From Chloracidobacterium sp. (lineage in GTDB: Bacteria; Acidobacteriota; Blastocatellia; Pyrinomonadales; Pyrinomonadaceae): DNA of 64,000 nt. A model generated the notes under the pieces. The model was not told where the DNA came from. It ran no database searches and saw only the letters and a program-made list of their open reading frames with translations. The stretch covers positions 248,001-312,000 of the forward strand of contig JADJXP010000001.1 in NCBI GenBank assembly GCA_016715795.1, written 5' to 3'. The translations under genes and the position numbers were made by a program. Positions 1 through 9,567 of the stretch are shown piece after piece; within the stretch, counting starts at the first letter, position 1, and each line of letters begins with the position of its first letter.

Positions 1-815
1 CGAACATGCTGCATATTATGTTCTTTGCACTTATGATCGGAGTGGCGATCACGCTGCTGCCGGCACCGGTATCCTCGCCGTTCGTCGCGGTGATGGATTC
101 AGTCTTTGCAATAACATCAAAGATCATCGACATCATCATGAAGTTCGCTCCATACGCGGTAGCGTGCTTGATCTTCAGTAATATCGCGGTATTCGGACTT
201 GAGTTGCTGCGATCGCTCGGGTGGTTCGTAGCGACGGTCCTGCTCGGCCTGGGACTGCACTTTTTTGGTGTCTATTCTCTTTCTGTCTGGTTCCTGTCGC
301 GGATCAGTCCGATCGAATTCTTCAAGCGCGTCCGCACGGTGATCGTAACTGCGTTCTCAACCTCGTCTTCTAATGCGACACTGCCGACGGCACTGCGAGT
401 GTCAAACGAGAACCTCGGTGTTCCCAAGGAGATAAATAGCTTTGTTCTCACTGTTGGGGCGACCGCAAACCAGAACGGCACGGCACTCTACGAGGGCGTG
501 ACAGTGCTCTTCATCGCACAGTTGGCCGGCGTTCCGCTGACGCTCAGCGTGCAACTCATGGTCGTTTATATGGCAATTCTCGGTGGTATCGGAACGGCGG
601 GCGTTCCGTCGGGCTCGATCCCATTCATCATCGGCATTCTCGCCATGATAGGTATCGACCCGGCCCTGATCGCAATTATCCTCGGCGTGGACAGGATCCT
701 CGATATGTGCCGCACGACGTTGAACGTAGTTGGCGACATTACGGCCGCAACGTTTGTCGCCAGGAGCGAAGGCCACGAATTACTTCGAACGTCTGAGAGT
801 GCAGGGATCGGTTAA
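1..815 (+). CDS. Dicarboxylate/amino acid:cation symporter (SDF family), 3' part only
   Basis: C-terminal part (about 270 residues) of a sodium- or proton-coupled transporter of the SDF (GltP/DctA) family, which imports dicarboxylates or acidic amino acids across the inner membrane. The visible part has the serine-rich reentrant loop (TAFSTSSSNATLPT), the next helix with NQNGTALYEG, the second hairpin (GGIGTAGVPSGSIPF) and the last helix with DRILDMCRTTLNVVGD, where the family binds substrate and cation. The reading frame is open at the window edge, so the N-terminal helices lie upstream; the first ATG at position 6 is internal. The rhomboid gene begins 3 bp after the stop, suggesting cotranscription. 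Substrate cannot be decided from this part. Confidence 0.93.
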   Translation, partial: NMLHIMFFALMIGVAITLLPAPVSSPFVAVMDSVFAITSKIIDIIMKFAPYAVACLIFSNIAVFGLELLRSLGWFVATVLLGLGLHFFGVYSLSVWFLSRISPIEFFKRVRTVIVTAFSTSSSNATLPTALRVSNENLGVPKEINSFVLTVGATANQNGTALYEGVTVLFIAQLAGVPLTLSVQLMVVYMAILGGIGTAGVPSGSIPFIIGILAMIGIDPALIAIILGVDRILDMCRTTLNVVGDITAATFVARSEGHELLRTSESAGIG

Positions 816-818
816 GGT

Positions 819-1550
819 ATGTTTCCAATTGGTGATGACAATTCTGACCGGAGGATCACGCCAGTCGTCAATTGGGCGATAATTGCGGTCAATGTTCTGG
901 TCTTTCTTTTGCTGCAGCAACTCGGGAGCAACGACGGATTCTCATACGCGTTCTCGCTTGTTCCGAGGGAGATCACTACCGGTACTGATCTGACGGGTGT
1001 CCAAGTCATTCGTGACTCATTCGGCAACATCGGCCAGGTGACGCATTATGCCACGCCGCTGCCCGTATACTTCAATTTCCTAAGCTCGATGTTCATGCAT
1101 GGCGACATCATGCACATTTTCGGGAACATGATGTTTCTGTTCGTGTTCGGCGACAATCTTGAGGATGTGCTCGGGCACATTCGCTATTTGCTGTTCTATC
1201 TCGTGTGCGGTGTTGGTGCAGCCATTGCGCAGATCGCAATGGACACGAGTTCGATAATACCGATGCTCGGCGCATCAGGGGCTATATCAGGAGTTCTTGG
1301 CGGCTATCTCTTGCTGTTTCCGCGAAACGAGGTTCGAGCGATCGTCTTTAATTTCCTAACAACAATACCAGCCTATGTGGCCCTCGGCGTGTGGATCGTT
1401 TATCAACTTGTCGTCGGATATCTCACACCCGCAGGAACCGGCGGCGTCGCATATGCCGCCCATATCGGCGGATTTGTCGCAGGATTAGCTCTGATCAAGA
1501 TTTTTGCGATCGGCCGGCGGCGAGCATCACTTCCCGGCCAGCAGCCTTGA
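819..1550 (+). CDS. Rhomboid-family intramembrane serine protease
   Basis: Inner-membrane protease of 243 residues that cleaves transmembrane segments of other membrane proteins. The catalytic Ser153 lies in the GASGAISG motif and the partner His215 in AAHIGGF; the oxyanion-side HxxxN pattern is seen in MHIFGNMMF (about residues 99-107). Six hydrophobic segments and a long loop 1 (about residues 45-85) match the bacterial GlpG/YdcA-like core. The start is the ATG 3 bp after the symporter stop. The last 24 bp overlap the 3' end of the convergent serine hydrolase gene. The natural substrate is unknown. Confidence 0.93.
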   Translation: MFPIGDDNSDRRITPVVNWAIIAVNVLVFLLLQQLGSNDGFSYAFSLVPREITTGTDLTGVQVIRDSFGNIGQVTHYATPLPVYFNFLSSMFMHGDIMHIFGNMMFLFVFGDNLEDVLGHIRYLLFYLVCGVGAAIAQIAMDTSSIIPMLGASGAISGVLGGYLLLFPRNEVRAIVFNFLTTIPAYVALGVWIVYQLVVGYLTPAGTGGVAYAAHIGGFVAGLALIKIFAIGRRRASLPGQQP

Positions 1551-2540
1551 GATGAATTCGCGGTCGTCGAACCCGCCAAATATACCGAATCTGACAACAA
1601 CCAAATCATGTGACGGAATGATGTAAAGCCGTTGGTTCCCTGCTCCGGCAGCCATATAGACGTCGGGAATCTCGCTTACCTTCTTCATGCCGATATCACC
1701 CGAGATGCCCGGGCGAGAACCGCCCGACGGCCCGATCCCGTCAGCGTTCAGCCAAAAGGTCAACCCGTAGGCGGGATTCGCATTGGAGCCGATCAGGAGT
1801 TCATCGAGTAATTTTGCACTGACGATCTGCTTTCCTTTCCATTTGCCGCGATCCCGAAGCAGCACGCCGAACTTTGCCCATTCGCTCGCCCGCAAGACCA
1901 GGCCCTGCGGCAGCAGCGGTTGATCATCGAACGATCTCCAGTGCGAAACATTCATGCCTATCGGGTCAAGGATACGGCGTTTGAGATATGTCATAACCGT
2001 CTCCTTTCGCGACAGCAGCTTCCGAGTCATCACCTCCCCAAAGATCTGAAATGGCACAGGGCCATACTCAAAATGTGTGCCTGGTTCGTATGTCGCCGGT
2101 GACGCGATCGAATCGGCGTAAGTGGGAACAACCATGATCTGCCCTGCATCAATGCCGCTTGTCAGTGATAGAAGTTGGCGGATCGTTACCTTTGATCTAC
2201 GGGCATCGTTCTTCCATTCGGTGATCGTATCCGCAACTTTCTCGTCATAACCCGAGATCAGCTTGTCGTCGATCGCGGCTGCACACATCACCCCTGAGAA
2301 CGATTTCGTCCCACTCGCCAGCATCCATGGAATATCCTTGACAAGATCGAGAGCCGCATCCTCAAATACGACCTTCTCGCCCTTGATCACGAGCATCGAT
2401 ACGCCTTGGTTCTCGCGTGAATATTCTGCCGCGAGCCGAAATCTCTCGGCGTCGGGCACCATCGCCTGCCCGGCGACACCGCGAACGAGCAACAACGCAG
2501 AGAGCAATAAAAACACGGCCTTCTGACGGCTTTTCATCAT
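1527..2540 (-). CDS. Secreted serine hydrolase of the beta-lactamase/class C family
   Basis: A 337-residue protein with an N-terminal signal peptide (hydrophobic stretch to about residue 24, ending VAGQA). The SxxK catalytic motif is S76-G-T-K79, and EYGPVPF probably supplies the YxN-like tyrosine. The fold family covers class C beta-lactamases, DD-peptidases and esterases; residues alone do not separate these. The ATG-ATG start follows directly on the TAA stop of the DUF1800 gene with no gap, so the two are very probably cotranscribed and coupled. Its 3' end overlaps the convergent rhomboid gene by 24 bp. A broad 'beta-lactamase-related serine hydrolase' name is safest. Confidence 0.85.
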   Translation of the reverse strand: MMKSRQKAVFLLLSALLLVRGVAGQAMVPDAERFRLAAEYSRENQGVSMLVIKGEKVVFEDAALDLVKDIPWMLASGTKSFSGVMCAAAIDDKLISGYDEKVADTITEWKNDARRSKVTIRQLLSLTSGIDAGQIMVVPTYADSIASPATYEPGTHFEYGPVPFQIFGEVMTRKLLSRKETVMTYLKRRILDPIGMNVSHWRSFDDQPLLPQGLVLRASEWAKFGVLLRDRGKWKGKQIVSAKLLDELLIGSNANPAYGLTFWLNADGIGPSGGSRPGISGDIGMKKVSEIPDVYMAAGAGNQRLYIIPSHDLVVVRFGIFGGFDDREFISRLLAGK

Positions 2541-4523
2541 TTACTGTCGCTGAAACTCGGGCGTGCCGAGCACCAGGCTCACAACCTTAAATACTTCTGG
2601 ATCACCGCTCGGTTCGAGTAGCCGAACCTGTCGATTTCGACCGCCCTGCTGTCCACCCCGCATATTATCTACGGTCAACCCATCGTCCAACTCGGCCGGT
2701 GCTTTGACCTCCGGTAATGGTTGTGCGACCTGTTTGAGCAACGTTGCCCGCGTTGTCTGCGAGATGTCCCCATCAAGCAATTGTTCGATAGCTACGTCAA
2801 GCATCCGTCGCTTGTCTTTCGGATCGAACCCCCTGAGATCGACGCGAGTTCCGGGAATTCGGTTGCTTGCGATCGCAACGGCGAAATTTAACCTCTCGAG
2901 CAAAGCACCCGTATTCACCCAATCCTCAGCAGTGTCCGGATACCCGGTCGGGGCCTGATAGCCGTACGGCACCTCGCCTAGCTTCGTAAGCATTCCCAGC
3001 ATTGCAGGGCCGCCGACAGTCTCAGCACCGAGCGCCCGGATCGAACTCACAGCAAGCTCAAACGGTGACTTGATCTTCGCTCTGTAGTTTTCAGGGGCAA
3101 AAAAATCCTTGTCCGTAAACAACGCCCTCAACGTTACCTTGATATCGCCCTTCGACTTGCTGAAGGCCTCCGCCACCCGGCCGACGAGTGCCTCGCTCGG
3201 GGTGTCGCTCACAAACTTCACTGCCAGTTTTCGCGCGATGAACTTCGCCGTTGATGGATGGGCAACTAGGATATCGATGACCTTCAGGCCATCTCCGACA
3301 CCGCCTTCGTCCACTCTCTCGCCAAGGACAGTCTTTGCCCCGCCCTCGTGCCAGTTGCGGTTGAAATAGAATTCACCGCTCTCGATATCGTCAGGCACGC
3401 CCGCCATTCGCTGTAGGCGTGCGATCCGGCGGTTCTCCGTTCCGTTGATCTCGTTTGCAGCCGCGCTCCGATAACCGCGCGGGTCAGCGATCGTCCAGCC
3501 GGTAAAGCATTTGGCAACTTCGACGATGTCCTTCTGCGTATAGCCGCCGTCAACGCCAAGTGTATGGAGTTCCATCAGCTCGCGGGCATAATTCTCATTA
3601 ATTCCGCGACGCTGTCGCGCCTGTCCGGGTTGTTGATCGCTCCGCATCTGCCGAATTCGTCCCTCGATCTCAGAATCAGTGGCACCGGTCTGTCGACGGA
3701 TACGCTCTCGCATCTGCGGAGTCAACTGTCCGCCATTCCGCATAAACTGCTGTAACCGCTGTCCTTCGCGACCCTGACCACGAACTTGAGCGTTTGGCGA
3801 CATCGATTCGAAATTATCGAGATAGAACAGCATCGCCGGGTGCTGTGCGGTACCGACGACAAGGTCTTTGAAATTGCCAAGGGCGTTCTTCCGAATGACG
3901 TCGCGTTCGTAGCTTGGAATATACCAACGGACAGCCGCCTTGCCGGCAAACACGTTAAAGTGGTTCTGCCAAAAATCGACCATCACCTCCTGAAGCTGCC
4001 GCTCGGAATACACGGCCCGCAGCACCCTGTTTGTCGAGATCTGTGGCAGCAGCGTATTCGCCGGTCTCAGATCGTATTTCTGGTAATACTCGCGAAGTTT
4101 TCGCTGGCGATCACGCCTCTCGGCCTCACCCATCTCGTCAACGTTCTGGGCGGGCTGTTGCCCGCGATTACCGCCTAATTGCCGCAACAGGGCGCCCGGA
4201 TTCGGATATTTCGCAAAAAGTTCAGAGGTCGACAGGTTAAATGCCTCGAGATCTCTAACCTTGGCCTCCAAGACATCATCCTTGATCGACGCCGGATCGA
4301 GCTGTTGATCGATGAATTTCTGCAGGCCGATAGCCCTCACCTTATCAACCTCACCCGGTCGGGCACCGAAACCAAGCCGATTTAGCACATGAATGATCTT
4401 CTGTTCCTCCGTGAGCTTCGTATAGGCCCGTTTTTCGCCCTTTACCGAGATCACGGGAGCCAGTAAAACCGTCATGAGACCGGCGGCCGCAAGTTTGCGC
4501 GTCACCCTGTTATGCTTGTTCAT
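2541..4523 (-). CDS. DUF1800 domain protein
   Basis: A 660-residue exported protein (signal peptide about residues 1-30). It matches the DUF1800 family: the N-terminal HVLNRLGFGARPGEVDKV motif, a central VDFWQNHFNVF segment, NYARELMELHTLGVDGGYTQ, CFTGWTI, and the C-terminal TGYPDTAEDWVNTG. The family is frequent in Acidobacteriota, Planctomycetota and proteobacteria and usually pairs with a DUF1501 gene. That partner is not here; the downstream neighbour is the serine hydrolase. A glutamine/arginine-rich insertion (about residues 240-300) is not part of the usual core. Molecular function of DUF1800 is not established. Confidence 0.9.
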   Translation of the reverse strand: MNKHNRVTRKLAAAGLMTVLLAPVISVKGEKRAYTKLTEEQKIIHVLNRLGFGARPGEVDKVRAIGLQKFIDQQLDPASIKDDVLEAKVRDLEAFNLSTSELFAKYPNPGALLRQLGGNRGQQPAQNVDEMGEAERRDRQRKLREYYQKYDLRPANTLLPQISTNRVLRAVYSERQLQEVMVDFWQNHFNVFAGKAAVRWYIPSYERDVIRKNALGNFKDLVVGTAQHPAMLFYLDNFESMSPNAQVRGQGREGQRLQQFMRNGGQLTPQMRERIRRQTGATDSEIEGRIRQMRSDQQPGQARQRRGINENYARELMELHTLGVDGGYTQKDIVEVAKCFTGWTIADPRGYRSAAANEINGTENRRIARLQRMAGVPDDIESGEFYFNRNWHEGGAKTVLGERVDEGGVGDGLKVIDILVAHPSTAKFIARKLAVKFVSDTPSEALVGRVAEAFSKSKGDIKVTLRALFTDKDFFAPENYRAKIKSPFELAVSSIRALGAETVGGPAMLGMLTKLGEVPYGYQAPTGYPDTAEDWVNTGALLERLNFAVAIASNRIPGTRVDLRGFDPKDKRRMLDVAIEQLLDGDISQTTRATLLKQVAQPLPEVKAPAELDDGLTVDNMRGGQQGGRNRQVRLLEPSGDPEVFKVVSLVLGTPEFQRQ

Positions 4524-4696
4524 AAAATCTGCCTCTCTAATAATAGCTATCAGATTAGATGCCGCGCATTATGTATTTGTCGAAGAAATCCGCACTCGTC
4601 GGATATGTTACTTGGGCAACAAGCCGACGATGTCTCTCATCGAATGTCTCGATATTTGGTTAACTTTACGCTAGAATTCGACAGAGGAACCACTCA

Positions 4697-5212
4697 ATGC
4701 TGACAGATAGATCGCGATATTTGCTCCCGTTTTTCGTCCTCTTGGCAGTCGTCATGTCGGCGTATGGCCAGGATCAGGCATTCAGTGATCCGCTGGCCGA
4801 CTACACGTTCCTCCTGCCGGATGAAAAATGGAAGATAACGGTCAAACCGTCCGCCACGGATGCCGGTGTAGAGTATGTGTTCGGAGACCGGCGCAACGGC
4901 CACCTCGAAGTTCGCAAACAGTCAATGGCTCGCGACGGCCTGCTCACTGATCTTGTTCGTGACGAGGAACAAAAGCTGATGTTCCGCCTCGGATTCGTCG
5001 CCGGAAAGGAAGAGAACTTCGCAGGTAAACTAAAAGGCACGATCTACAACTTCGAATATGTCGCGGCAGGCCGCACGATGGCCGGGAGATTCTATTTCCT
5101 GCGCTCGGGTAACGCATCCGTTTATTTGCTTCGCTTCACCGGATTGAAAGACTCAATGCGGTCCCTGCGAGGCCAGACGGACTCGATCGCCCGCACGTTT
5201 TCCGTTAAATAG
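4697..5212 (+). CDS. Secreted protein of unknown function
   Basis: A 171-residue protein with a clear signal peptide (LLPFFVLLAVVMSAYG, cleavage near residue 24). The mature part starts with a segment DPLADYTFLLPDEKWKI and is predicted from its alternation to be beta-rich, resembling small periplasmic PsbP/DUF1795-like folds, but I do not recognise a specific family. It sits divergently from the DUF1800 gene and convergent with sdhB, with only 3 bp to the sdhB stop. The ATG at 4697 is preceded by AGAGGAACC, an acceptable ribosome binding site. Confidence 0.75.
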   Translation: MLTDRSRYLLPFFVLLAVVMSAYGQDQAFSDPLADYTFLLPDEKWKITVKPSATDAGVEYVFGDRRNGHLEVRKQSMARDGLLTDLVRDEEQKLMFRLGFVAGKEENFAGKLKGTIYNFEYVAAGRTMAGRFYFLRSGNASVYLLRFTGLKDSMRSLRGQTDSIARTFSVK

Positions 5213-5215
5213 CGG

Positions 5216-6013
5216 TTATTTCTTCAGCCAGCCAAACAGGGCGTCCACAGTGATATCACGGTTGGTCTCATAAATGACCTTGGGCAGTGGAATGTTCATC
5301 GGACAAACCTGCATGCAGTTCTGCGCGTTCCCGCAGTTTGTTATCCCATCATCGCCCATCAGGCCATTCAGGCGTTCGGTCTTCGTGATCTTGCCCGTGG
5401 GATGCATATTAAACAGCCTTGCCTGCGCAATTGCCTGCGGGCCAATGTATTGCTCACCGCTATATTGAGGACAGGCTTCAAGACAGCAGCCGCACGTCAT
5501 GCATCGCGAATAGACATAACGTTCCTGGGCAGTCTCATTCGGGATATGCGGCCCCGGACCGAGATCATATGTGCCGTCCAATTCTATCCAAGCCTCGACC
5601 TGCTTGAGATGGTCAAACATTCTCGACCGGTCTACCTTAAGGTCTCGCACATTCGGAAACTTTGACATCGGCTGCAAGGTCACGGTGTCGCTATTCGATC
5701 GAAGCAGCAGATCGTCTATCAACGCAGAGCACGACTGGCGCACGCGGCCATCGATCACCATAGTGCAGATACCGCAGACCTGCTCGAGGCACGACATGTC
5801 CCAGACCGGCGGTGTTGTTTGTTTCCCGTCGGCGGTCACCGGATTCTTGCGAATGTCCATGAGTGCTGAAATGATGTTTAGGTTTCGCCTATACGGTATT
5901 TCGAAGGTTTCCCAGCGCGTCGGCCCGCCCTCGCGCTCCCGTCGTTGGATCTTGAATTTGATCTTCGCGGGAGGGTTGTCAAGCCGCGCCTTTTCGTGAT
6001 GAACAGCTGTCAT
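5216..6013 (-). CDS. sdhB: Succinate dehydrogenase iron-sulfur subunit
   Basis: Electron-transfer subunit of complex II (265 residues), passing electrons from the flavoprotein to the membrane anchor and quinone. All expected cysteines are present: the [2Fe-2S] ligands C75, C80, C83 and C95; the first ferredoxin motif C171-x2-C174-x2-C177-x3-C181-P; and C227, C233, C237-P. Together these hold the [4Fe-4S] and [3Fe-4S] centres. The start overlaps the sdhA stop as ATGA (4 bp), the usual translational coupling. It is the last gene of the sdhCAB operon. Confidence 0.97.
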   Translation of the reverse strand: MTAVHHEKARLDNPPAKIKFKIQRREREGGPTRWETFEIPYRRNLNIISALMDIRKNPVTADGKQTTPPVWDMSCLEQVCGICTMVIDGRVRQSCSALIDDLLLRSNSDTVTLQPMSKFPNVRDLKVDRSRMFDHLKQVEAWIELDGTYDLGPGPHIPNETAQERYVYSRCMTCGCCLEACPQYSGEQYIGPQAIAQARLFNMHPTGKITKTERLNGLMGDDGITNCGNAQNCMQVCPMNIPLPKVIYETNRDITVDALFGWLKK

Positions 6014-7791
6014 TTCTTACCCTTGGAATAATCGCGTTTTCGCGGCTCGATCAGCGAGATGTCGACCGGTTCATAGCTCAACACAGGAGCCTCGACTGCA
6101 TACTCCGCGATCGTCGTCTTTAGGAAATTCTCGTCATCGCGATCCGGAAAATCAGGCTTGTAATGTGCGCCGCGCGATTCGTTGCGGTTCAGTGCTCCGA
6201 GTGCAATGACGCGCGCCAGTTCGAACATGTTCTTTAGCTGCCTCGCATGTGGCACCGCCTGTGTCGCCCAGAGATTAGAATCATTGATCGAGATCTTTTG
6301 AAAGCGCTCCTGCAGTTCACGGATCTTATCGTCTGTCGCCTGCAGCCGGTCGTTGTAGCGAACTACGGTTGCATTGTCGGTCATCACCTTGCCGAGTTCT
6401 TCGTGCAGCTTGTACTGATTCTCACCACCTTCGCTGCTGATGATGGCGTCGTTGATCTCTTGTTGGCGCTTTAGCTCCGAGTCATGAATGCCGTTGCTTT
6501 CCGTAGTCCCGCGTTCGACGTTTTTCGCATACTCAATGGCCGAAGGCGCCGAAACGAAGCCGCCGTAAACACAGGAAACAAGCGAGTTGGCCCCAAGCCG
6601 ATTCGCGCCGTGTATCGAATAATCGCATTCACCCGCGGCGAAGAGTCCGGGGATATTTGTCCGCTGTTCAAAATCGACCCACAATCCGCCCATGGAATAA
6701 TGCACGCCGGGAAAAATACGCATTGGCACAAATCGCGGGTCGTCACCGACGAACATCTCGTAGATCTCAAGAATTGCACCAAGCCGTTCGGTCAGCGTCT
6801 GGGCCGGAATATGTGTCAGATCCAGATAGACCTGATTTTCGCCCCCGACTCCATGGCCCTCGATACAGACCTGGAATATCTCGCGCGTCGCGATGTCACG
6901 CGGAACCAGATTGCCATACGCAGGATATTTTTCCTCCAGGAAATACCAACGCTCGCTCTCGGGAATATCACGCGGATTTCGCGCATCGCCGTCGGCCTTC
7001 GGTACCCAAACGCGGCCGCCCTCGCCGCGGGCCGATTCACTCATCAGCCTCAGCTTGTCCTCACCGGGAATCGACGTCGGGTGCACCTGAATGAACTCGC
7101 CATTTGCGTATCTTGCTCCCTGTTGATAACAGGCTGATGTTGCCGAGCCGGTACACGTCATCGAATTGGTCGATTTACCGAAGATCAGTCCGGGTCCGCC
7201 TGTCGCCATTATGACCGCATCAGCCGAGAATGACTTCAATTCCAGCGACTGCAAGTTCATCGCTACGAGGCCTCGACAGACCTGATTATCATCGAGCACT
7301 AGCGAGACCATCTCCCAGCCTTCGTATTTCGTGACCTTGCCGGCAACCTCCCATCGGCGAACCTGTTCGTCCAGCGCGTAGAGAAGCTGTTGTCCCGTCG
7401 ACGCCCCCGAAAACGCCGTGCGATGATGCAGCGTCCCGCCAAAGCGGCGAAAATCCATCAAACCTTCTTTCGTCCGCGAAAATGGGACGCCCATTCGATC
7501 AAATAGGTAAATGATCTCGGGCGCCATGTCGCACATTCGCTTGACAGGTGGCTGGTTCGCGAGAAAATCGCCACCATATACGGTGTCGTCTAGATGCTTC
7601 GCCGGCGAATCACCCTCGCCCTTGGTATTTACCGCGCCGTTTATGCCGCCTTGAGCGCAGACCGAGTGCGACCGTTTTACAGGCACGACCGAGATCAGGT
7701 CAACGTCGTGGCCCGCCTCGGCGATCTTCATCGCCGCCGCCAGACCGGCGAGGCCGCCGCCGACGATAGCTATTTTTAGACCTCTTGCCAT
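6010..7791 (-). CDS. sdhA: Succinate dehydrogenase flavoprotein subunit
   Basis: Catalytic subunit (593 residues) that oxidises succinate to fumarate. The N-terminal dinucleotide fold is GGGLAG (residues 11-16), and H42 in RSHSVCAQGG is the residue that carries covalent FAD in the family. The active-site region includes HPTSIPG and SARGEGGRVW, and the second FAD contact is HYSMGGLW. A TGA/ATG overlap joins it to sdhB and 12 bp separates it from sdhC upstream. Sequence style (no long N-terminal leader, one-anchor operon) fits the b558 type found in Bacillus, bacteroidetes and acidobacteria. Confidence 0.97.
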   Translation of the reverse strand: MARGLKIAIVGGGLAGLAAAMKIAEAGHDVDLISVVPVKRSHSVCAQGGINGAVNTKGEGDSPAKHLDDTVYGGDFLANQPPVKRMCDMAPEIIYLFDRMGVPFSRTKEGLMDFRRFGGTLHHRTAFSGASTGQQLLYALDEQVRRWEVAGKVTKYEGWEMVSLVLDDNQVCRGLVAMNLQSLELKSFSADAVIMATGGPGLIFGKSTNSMTCTGSATSACYQQGARYANGEFIQVHPTSIPGEDKLRLMSESARGEGGRVWVPKADGDARNPRDIPESERWYFLEEKYPAYGNLVPRDIATREIFQVCIEGHGVGGENQVYLDLTHIPAQTLTERLGAILEIYEMFVGDDPRFVPMRIFPGVHYSMGGLWVDFEQRTNIPGLFAAGECDYSIHGANRLGANSLVSCVYGGFVSAPSAIEYAKNVERGTTESNGIHDSELKRQQEINDAIISSEGGENQYKLHEELGKVMTDNATVVRYNDRLQATDDKIRELQERFQKISINDSNLWATQAVPHARQLKNMFELARVIALGALNRNESRGAHYKPDFPDRDDENFLKTTIAEYAVEAPVLSYEPVDISLIEPRKRDYSKGKK

Positions 7792-7803
7792 AACAAAAAA
7801 ACT

Positions 7804-8523
7804 CTACCGCACTCCGGGCTGCGGCCGATCAAACGTCGGACGCGGCGTCTCACATAAAGCCTGCGGCAACAGGCCGCAGGGCCGGACAAATGCAAAAGCC
7901 GCATTCACGCCCGTAACGCCAAGGACCAAGGCCAATGTAAGAGATGCATACATTGTAAGCTTCTGCGCTTTTTCGCCTATCACCAACCCCCAATCGACGA
8001 CGAAAAGGAACACACCATATGCCAGATGCCATGCTGTTGCAAGCACGCCCAAGATATACACCACCAACACCCATGTGATCTGGAATTCGTCCGAAACTAT
8101 CCCAAACGCACGATGCGCATTGCCCGCCACCGGCGTCATGTTCAGCCCCGGTATCAGGCCAAACCGGAAGTTCAGAATGTGAAAGAAAAGAAAGAAGAAT
8201 AAATATATCCCGGTCAGCCGCTGCAAAAGATAAAACCAGTTCCTCGCATAGCCATACGCGAGGACATTGGGCTTGGATTCCGACGAGATGAGAATGCCGT
8301 AAACCGAATGAAAGATCAAAGGCAGGAAGATGCCGCCGATCTCGATCAGGAGAAGATACGGCATCTCATGGATGTCGGCAACGTGCTCGTTAAAGACCTT
8401 GCCGCCATTCAATACAGTTGAATTCGTATAGAGGTGGACGAAGTAGAACAGTCCCAACGGCGCAATACCGCTGATCTGATGTAGCTTGCGCAACAGAAAC
8501 GTTCTGGAGAATTCGATCGCCAT
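7804..8523 (-). CDS. sdhC: Succinate dehydrogenase cytochrome b558 membrane anchor
   Basis: Single large membrane anchor of complex II (239 residues, five hydrophobic segments). Histidines at about 30, 72, 115 and 166 are spaced in four different helices and are the candidate axial ligands of the two b hemes in this di-heme, one-subunit type. No sdhD is present, as expected for this class. It is the first gene of sdhC-sdhA-sdhB; the upstream 153 bp is shared with a divergent LysR regulator. The soluble C-terminal tail (about residues 214-239, proline-rich) is not conserved-looking. Confidence 0.93.
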   Translation of the reverse strand: MAIEFSRTFLLRKLHQISGIAPLGLFYFVHLYTNSTVLNGGKVFNEHVADIHEMPYLLLIEIGGIFLPLIFHSVYGILISSESKPNVLAYGYARNWFYLLQRLTGIYLFFFLFFHILNFRFGLIPGLNMTPVAGNAHRAFGIVSDEFQITWVLVVYILGVLATAWHLAYGVFLFVVDWGLVIGEKAQKLTMYASLTLALVLGVTGVNAAFAFVRPCGLLPQALCETPRPTFDRPQPGVR

Positions 8524-8676
8524 CTACTTGATCCGAGTCTCTGAGGTCTTTTCTAAAGTCTAAAGGCAAACGGCAAAGTTCGCCAAGCTTACACCTGAAA
8601 TTTTTATGATAAGTCTCGTTTCAGATAAGATAAAATGAAAAATAATGAAGCGACTTAACAGAAGAGCTTATTAGAA
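8524..8676. promoter_or_regulatory. Divergent sdhC / LysR control region
   Basis: A 153 bp gap between the sdh operon (reverse) and a LysR-type regulator (forward), more AT-rich than the flanking genes. On the reverse strand it holds two direct CTTATC hexamers 10 bp apart (8611-8632), next to a further ATTTTATC. LysR regulators usually bind paired half-sites in exactly such a shared region, so these are candidate operators. No sharp sigma-70 promoter stands out. The assignment of the repeats is inference. Confidence 0.4.
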
Positions 8677-9567
8677 ATGCACATCGAAACGCTAAAAGTT
8701 TTCTGCGACCTAGTGGACCTCGAGAGCTTCTCGCTCGCCGCAGAACGGAATTTCGTCACCCAATCGGCCGTCAGCCAGCAGATCCGTTCTCTCGAAGAGA
8801 GGTTCAAACGCCGCCTTCTGGAGCGTATACGAGGCCGTCGCGAGGTAAAACTCACGGCCGCAGGTGAGGTCTTTTATCGCGAATCGCGAAATGTGCTCGA
8901 CGCCTATGACCAGATGCAGGAAAGCTTGAGAGGCGTCGTCGGCAAGGTCGGCGGGACCGTCAAGGTCGCGACCGTTTACAGTGTGGGCCTCCACGAACTG
9001 CCGGCCAAGGTCCGCGAATTCCTGCGACGGTTTCCGGCTGCAAAGATCGATCTTGAATATCTGCGCAGCACGCGCGTCGTTCGCGAGGTGCTAAGTGGCG
9101 GCGTCGAATTGGGTGTCCTGGCCCTGCCCGAGCCGCGCCGGGGCCTGACCGTCACGCCAATGCCGGATAATCTGCTCGTCCTGATCGCGCCGCCTGACCA
9201 CAAGCTCGCCTCACGAAAAAAGGCCAAGGTAACGGAATTGAATGGTGAGAACTTTGTCCATTTTGAGCGGGACGTGCCGACGCGCAAGGCGATGGACAAT
9301 ATCTTCAAGGCCAACAACGTCGAGGTCAGAAAGGTTGCCGAATTCGATAACATCGAGACGATCAAGCGGGCCGTCGAAGTCGGCTTCGGCCTCGCGATCG
9401 TTCCCGAACCCGCCGTTATCGAAGCAAAAAAGGCGGGCACCCTCGCCGTCATCCCGCTCGCAGAAAAATACTGGGTCCGCTCCGTCGGCGTCATCCACCG
9501 CACCGACCGCGAACTCTCCCTCGCCGCCAAAAAATTCCTTCAGTTACTCGAAAACACGGATCGCTAG
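8677..9567 (+). CDS. LysR-family transcriptional regulator
   Basis: A 296-residue regulator with an N-terminal winged helix-turn-helix (LESFSLAAERNFVTQSAVSQ at about residues 14-33) and a C-terminal type 2 periplasmic-binding-like effector domain (about 90-290). It is transcribed away from the sdh operon, the standard layout for a LysR protein that controls its divergent neighbour and itself, so control of succinate dehydrogenase is a reasonable guess. Overall shape is closest to the CysB/CysL/CbbR group; the inducer cannot be read from the sequence. The ATG at 8677 gives the canonical N-terminus MHIETLKVF. Confidence 0.92.
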   Translation: MHIETLKVFCDLVDLESFSLAAERNFVTQSAVSQQIRSLEERFKRRLLERIRGRREVKLTAAGEVFYRESRNVLDAYDQMQESLRGVVGKVGGTVKVATVYSVGLHELPAKVREFLRRFPAAKIDLEYLRSTRVVREVLSGGVELGVLALPEPRRGLTVTPMPDNLLVLIAPPDHKLASRKKAKVTELNGENFVHFERDVPTRKAMDNIFKANNVEVRKVAEFDNIETIKRAVEVGFGLAIVPEPAVIEAKKAGTLAVIPLAEKYWVRSVGVIHRTDRELSLAAKKFLQLLENTDR

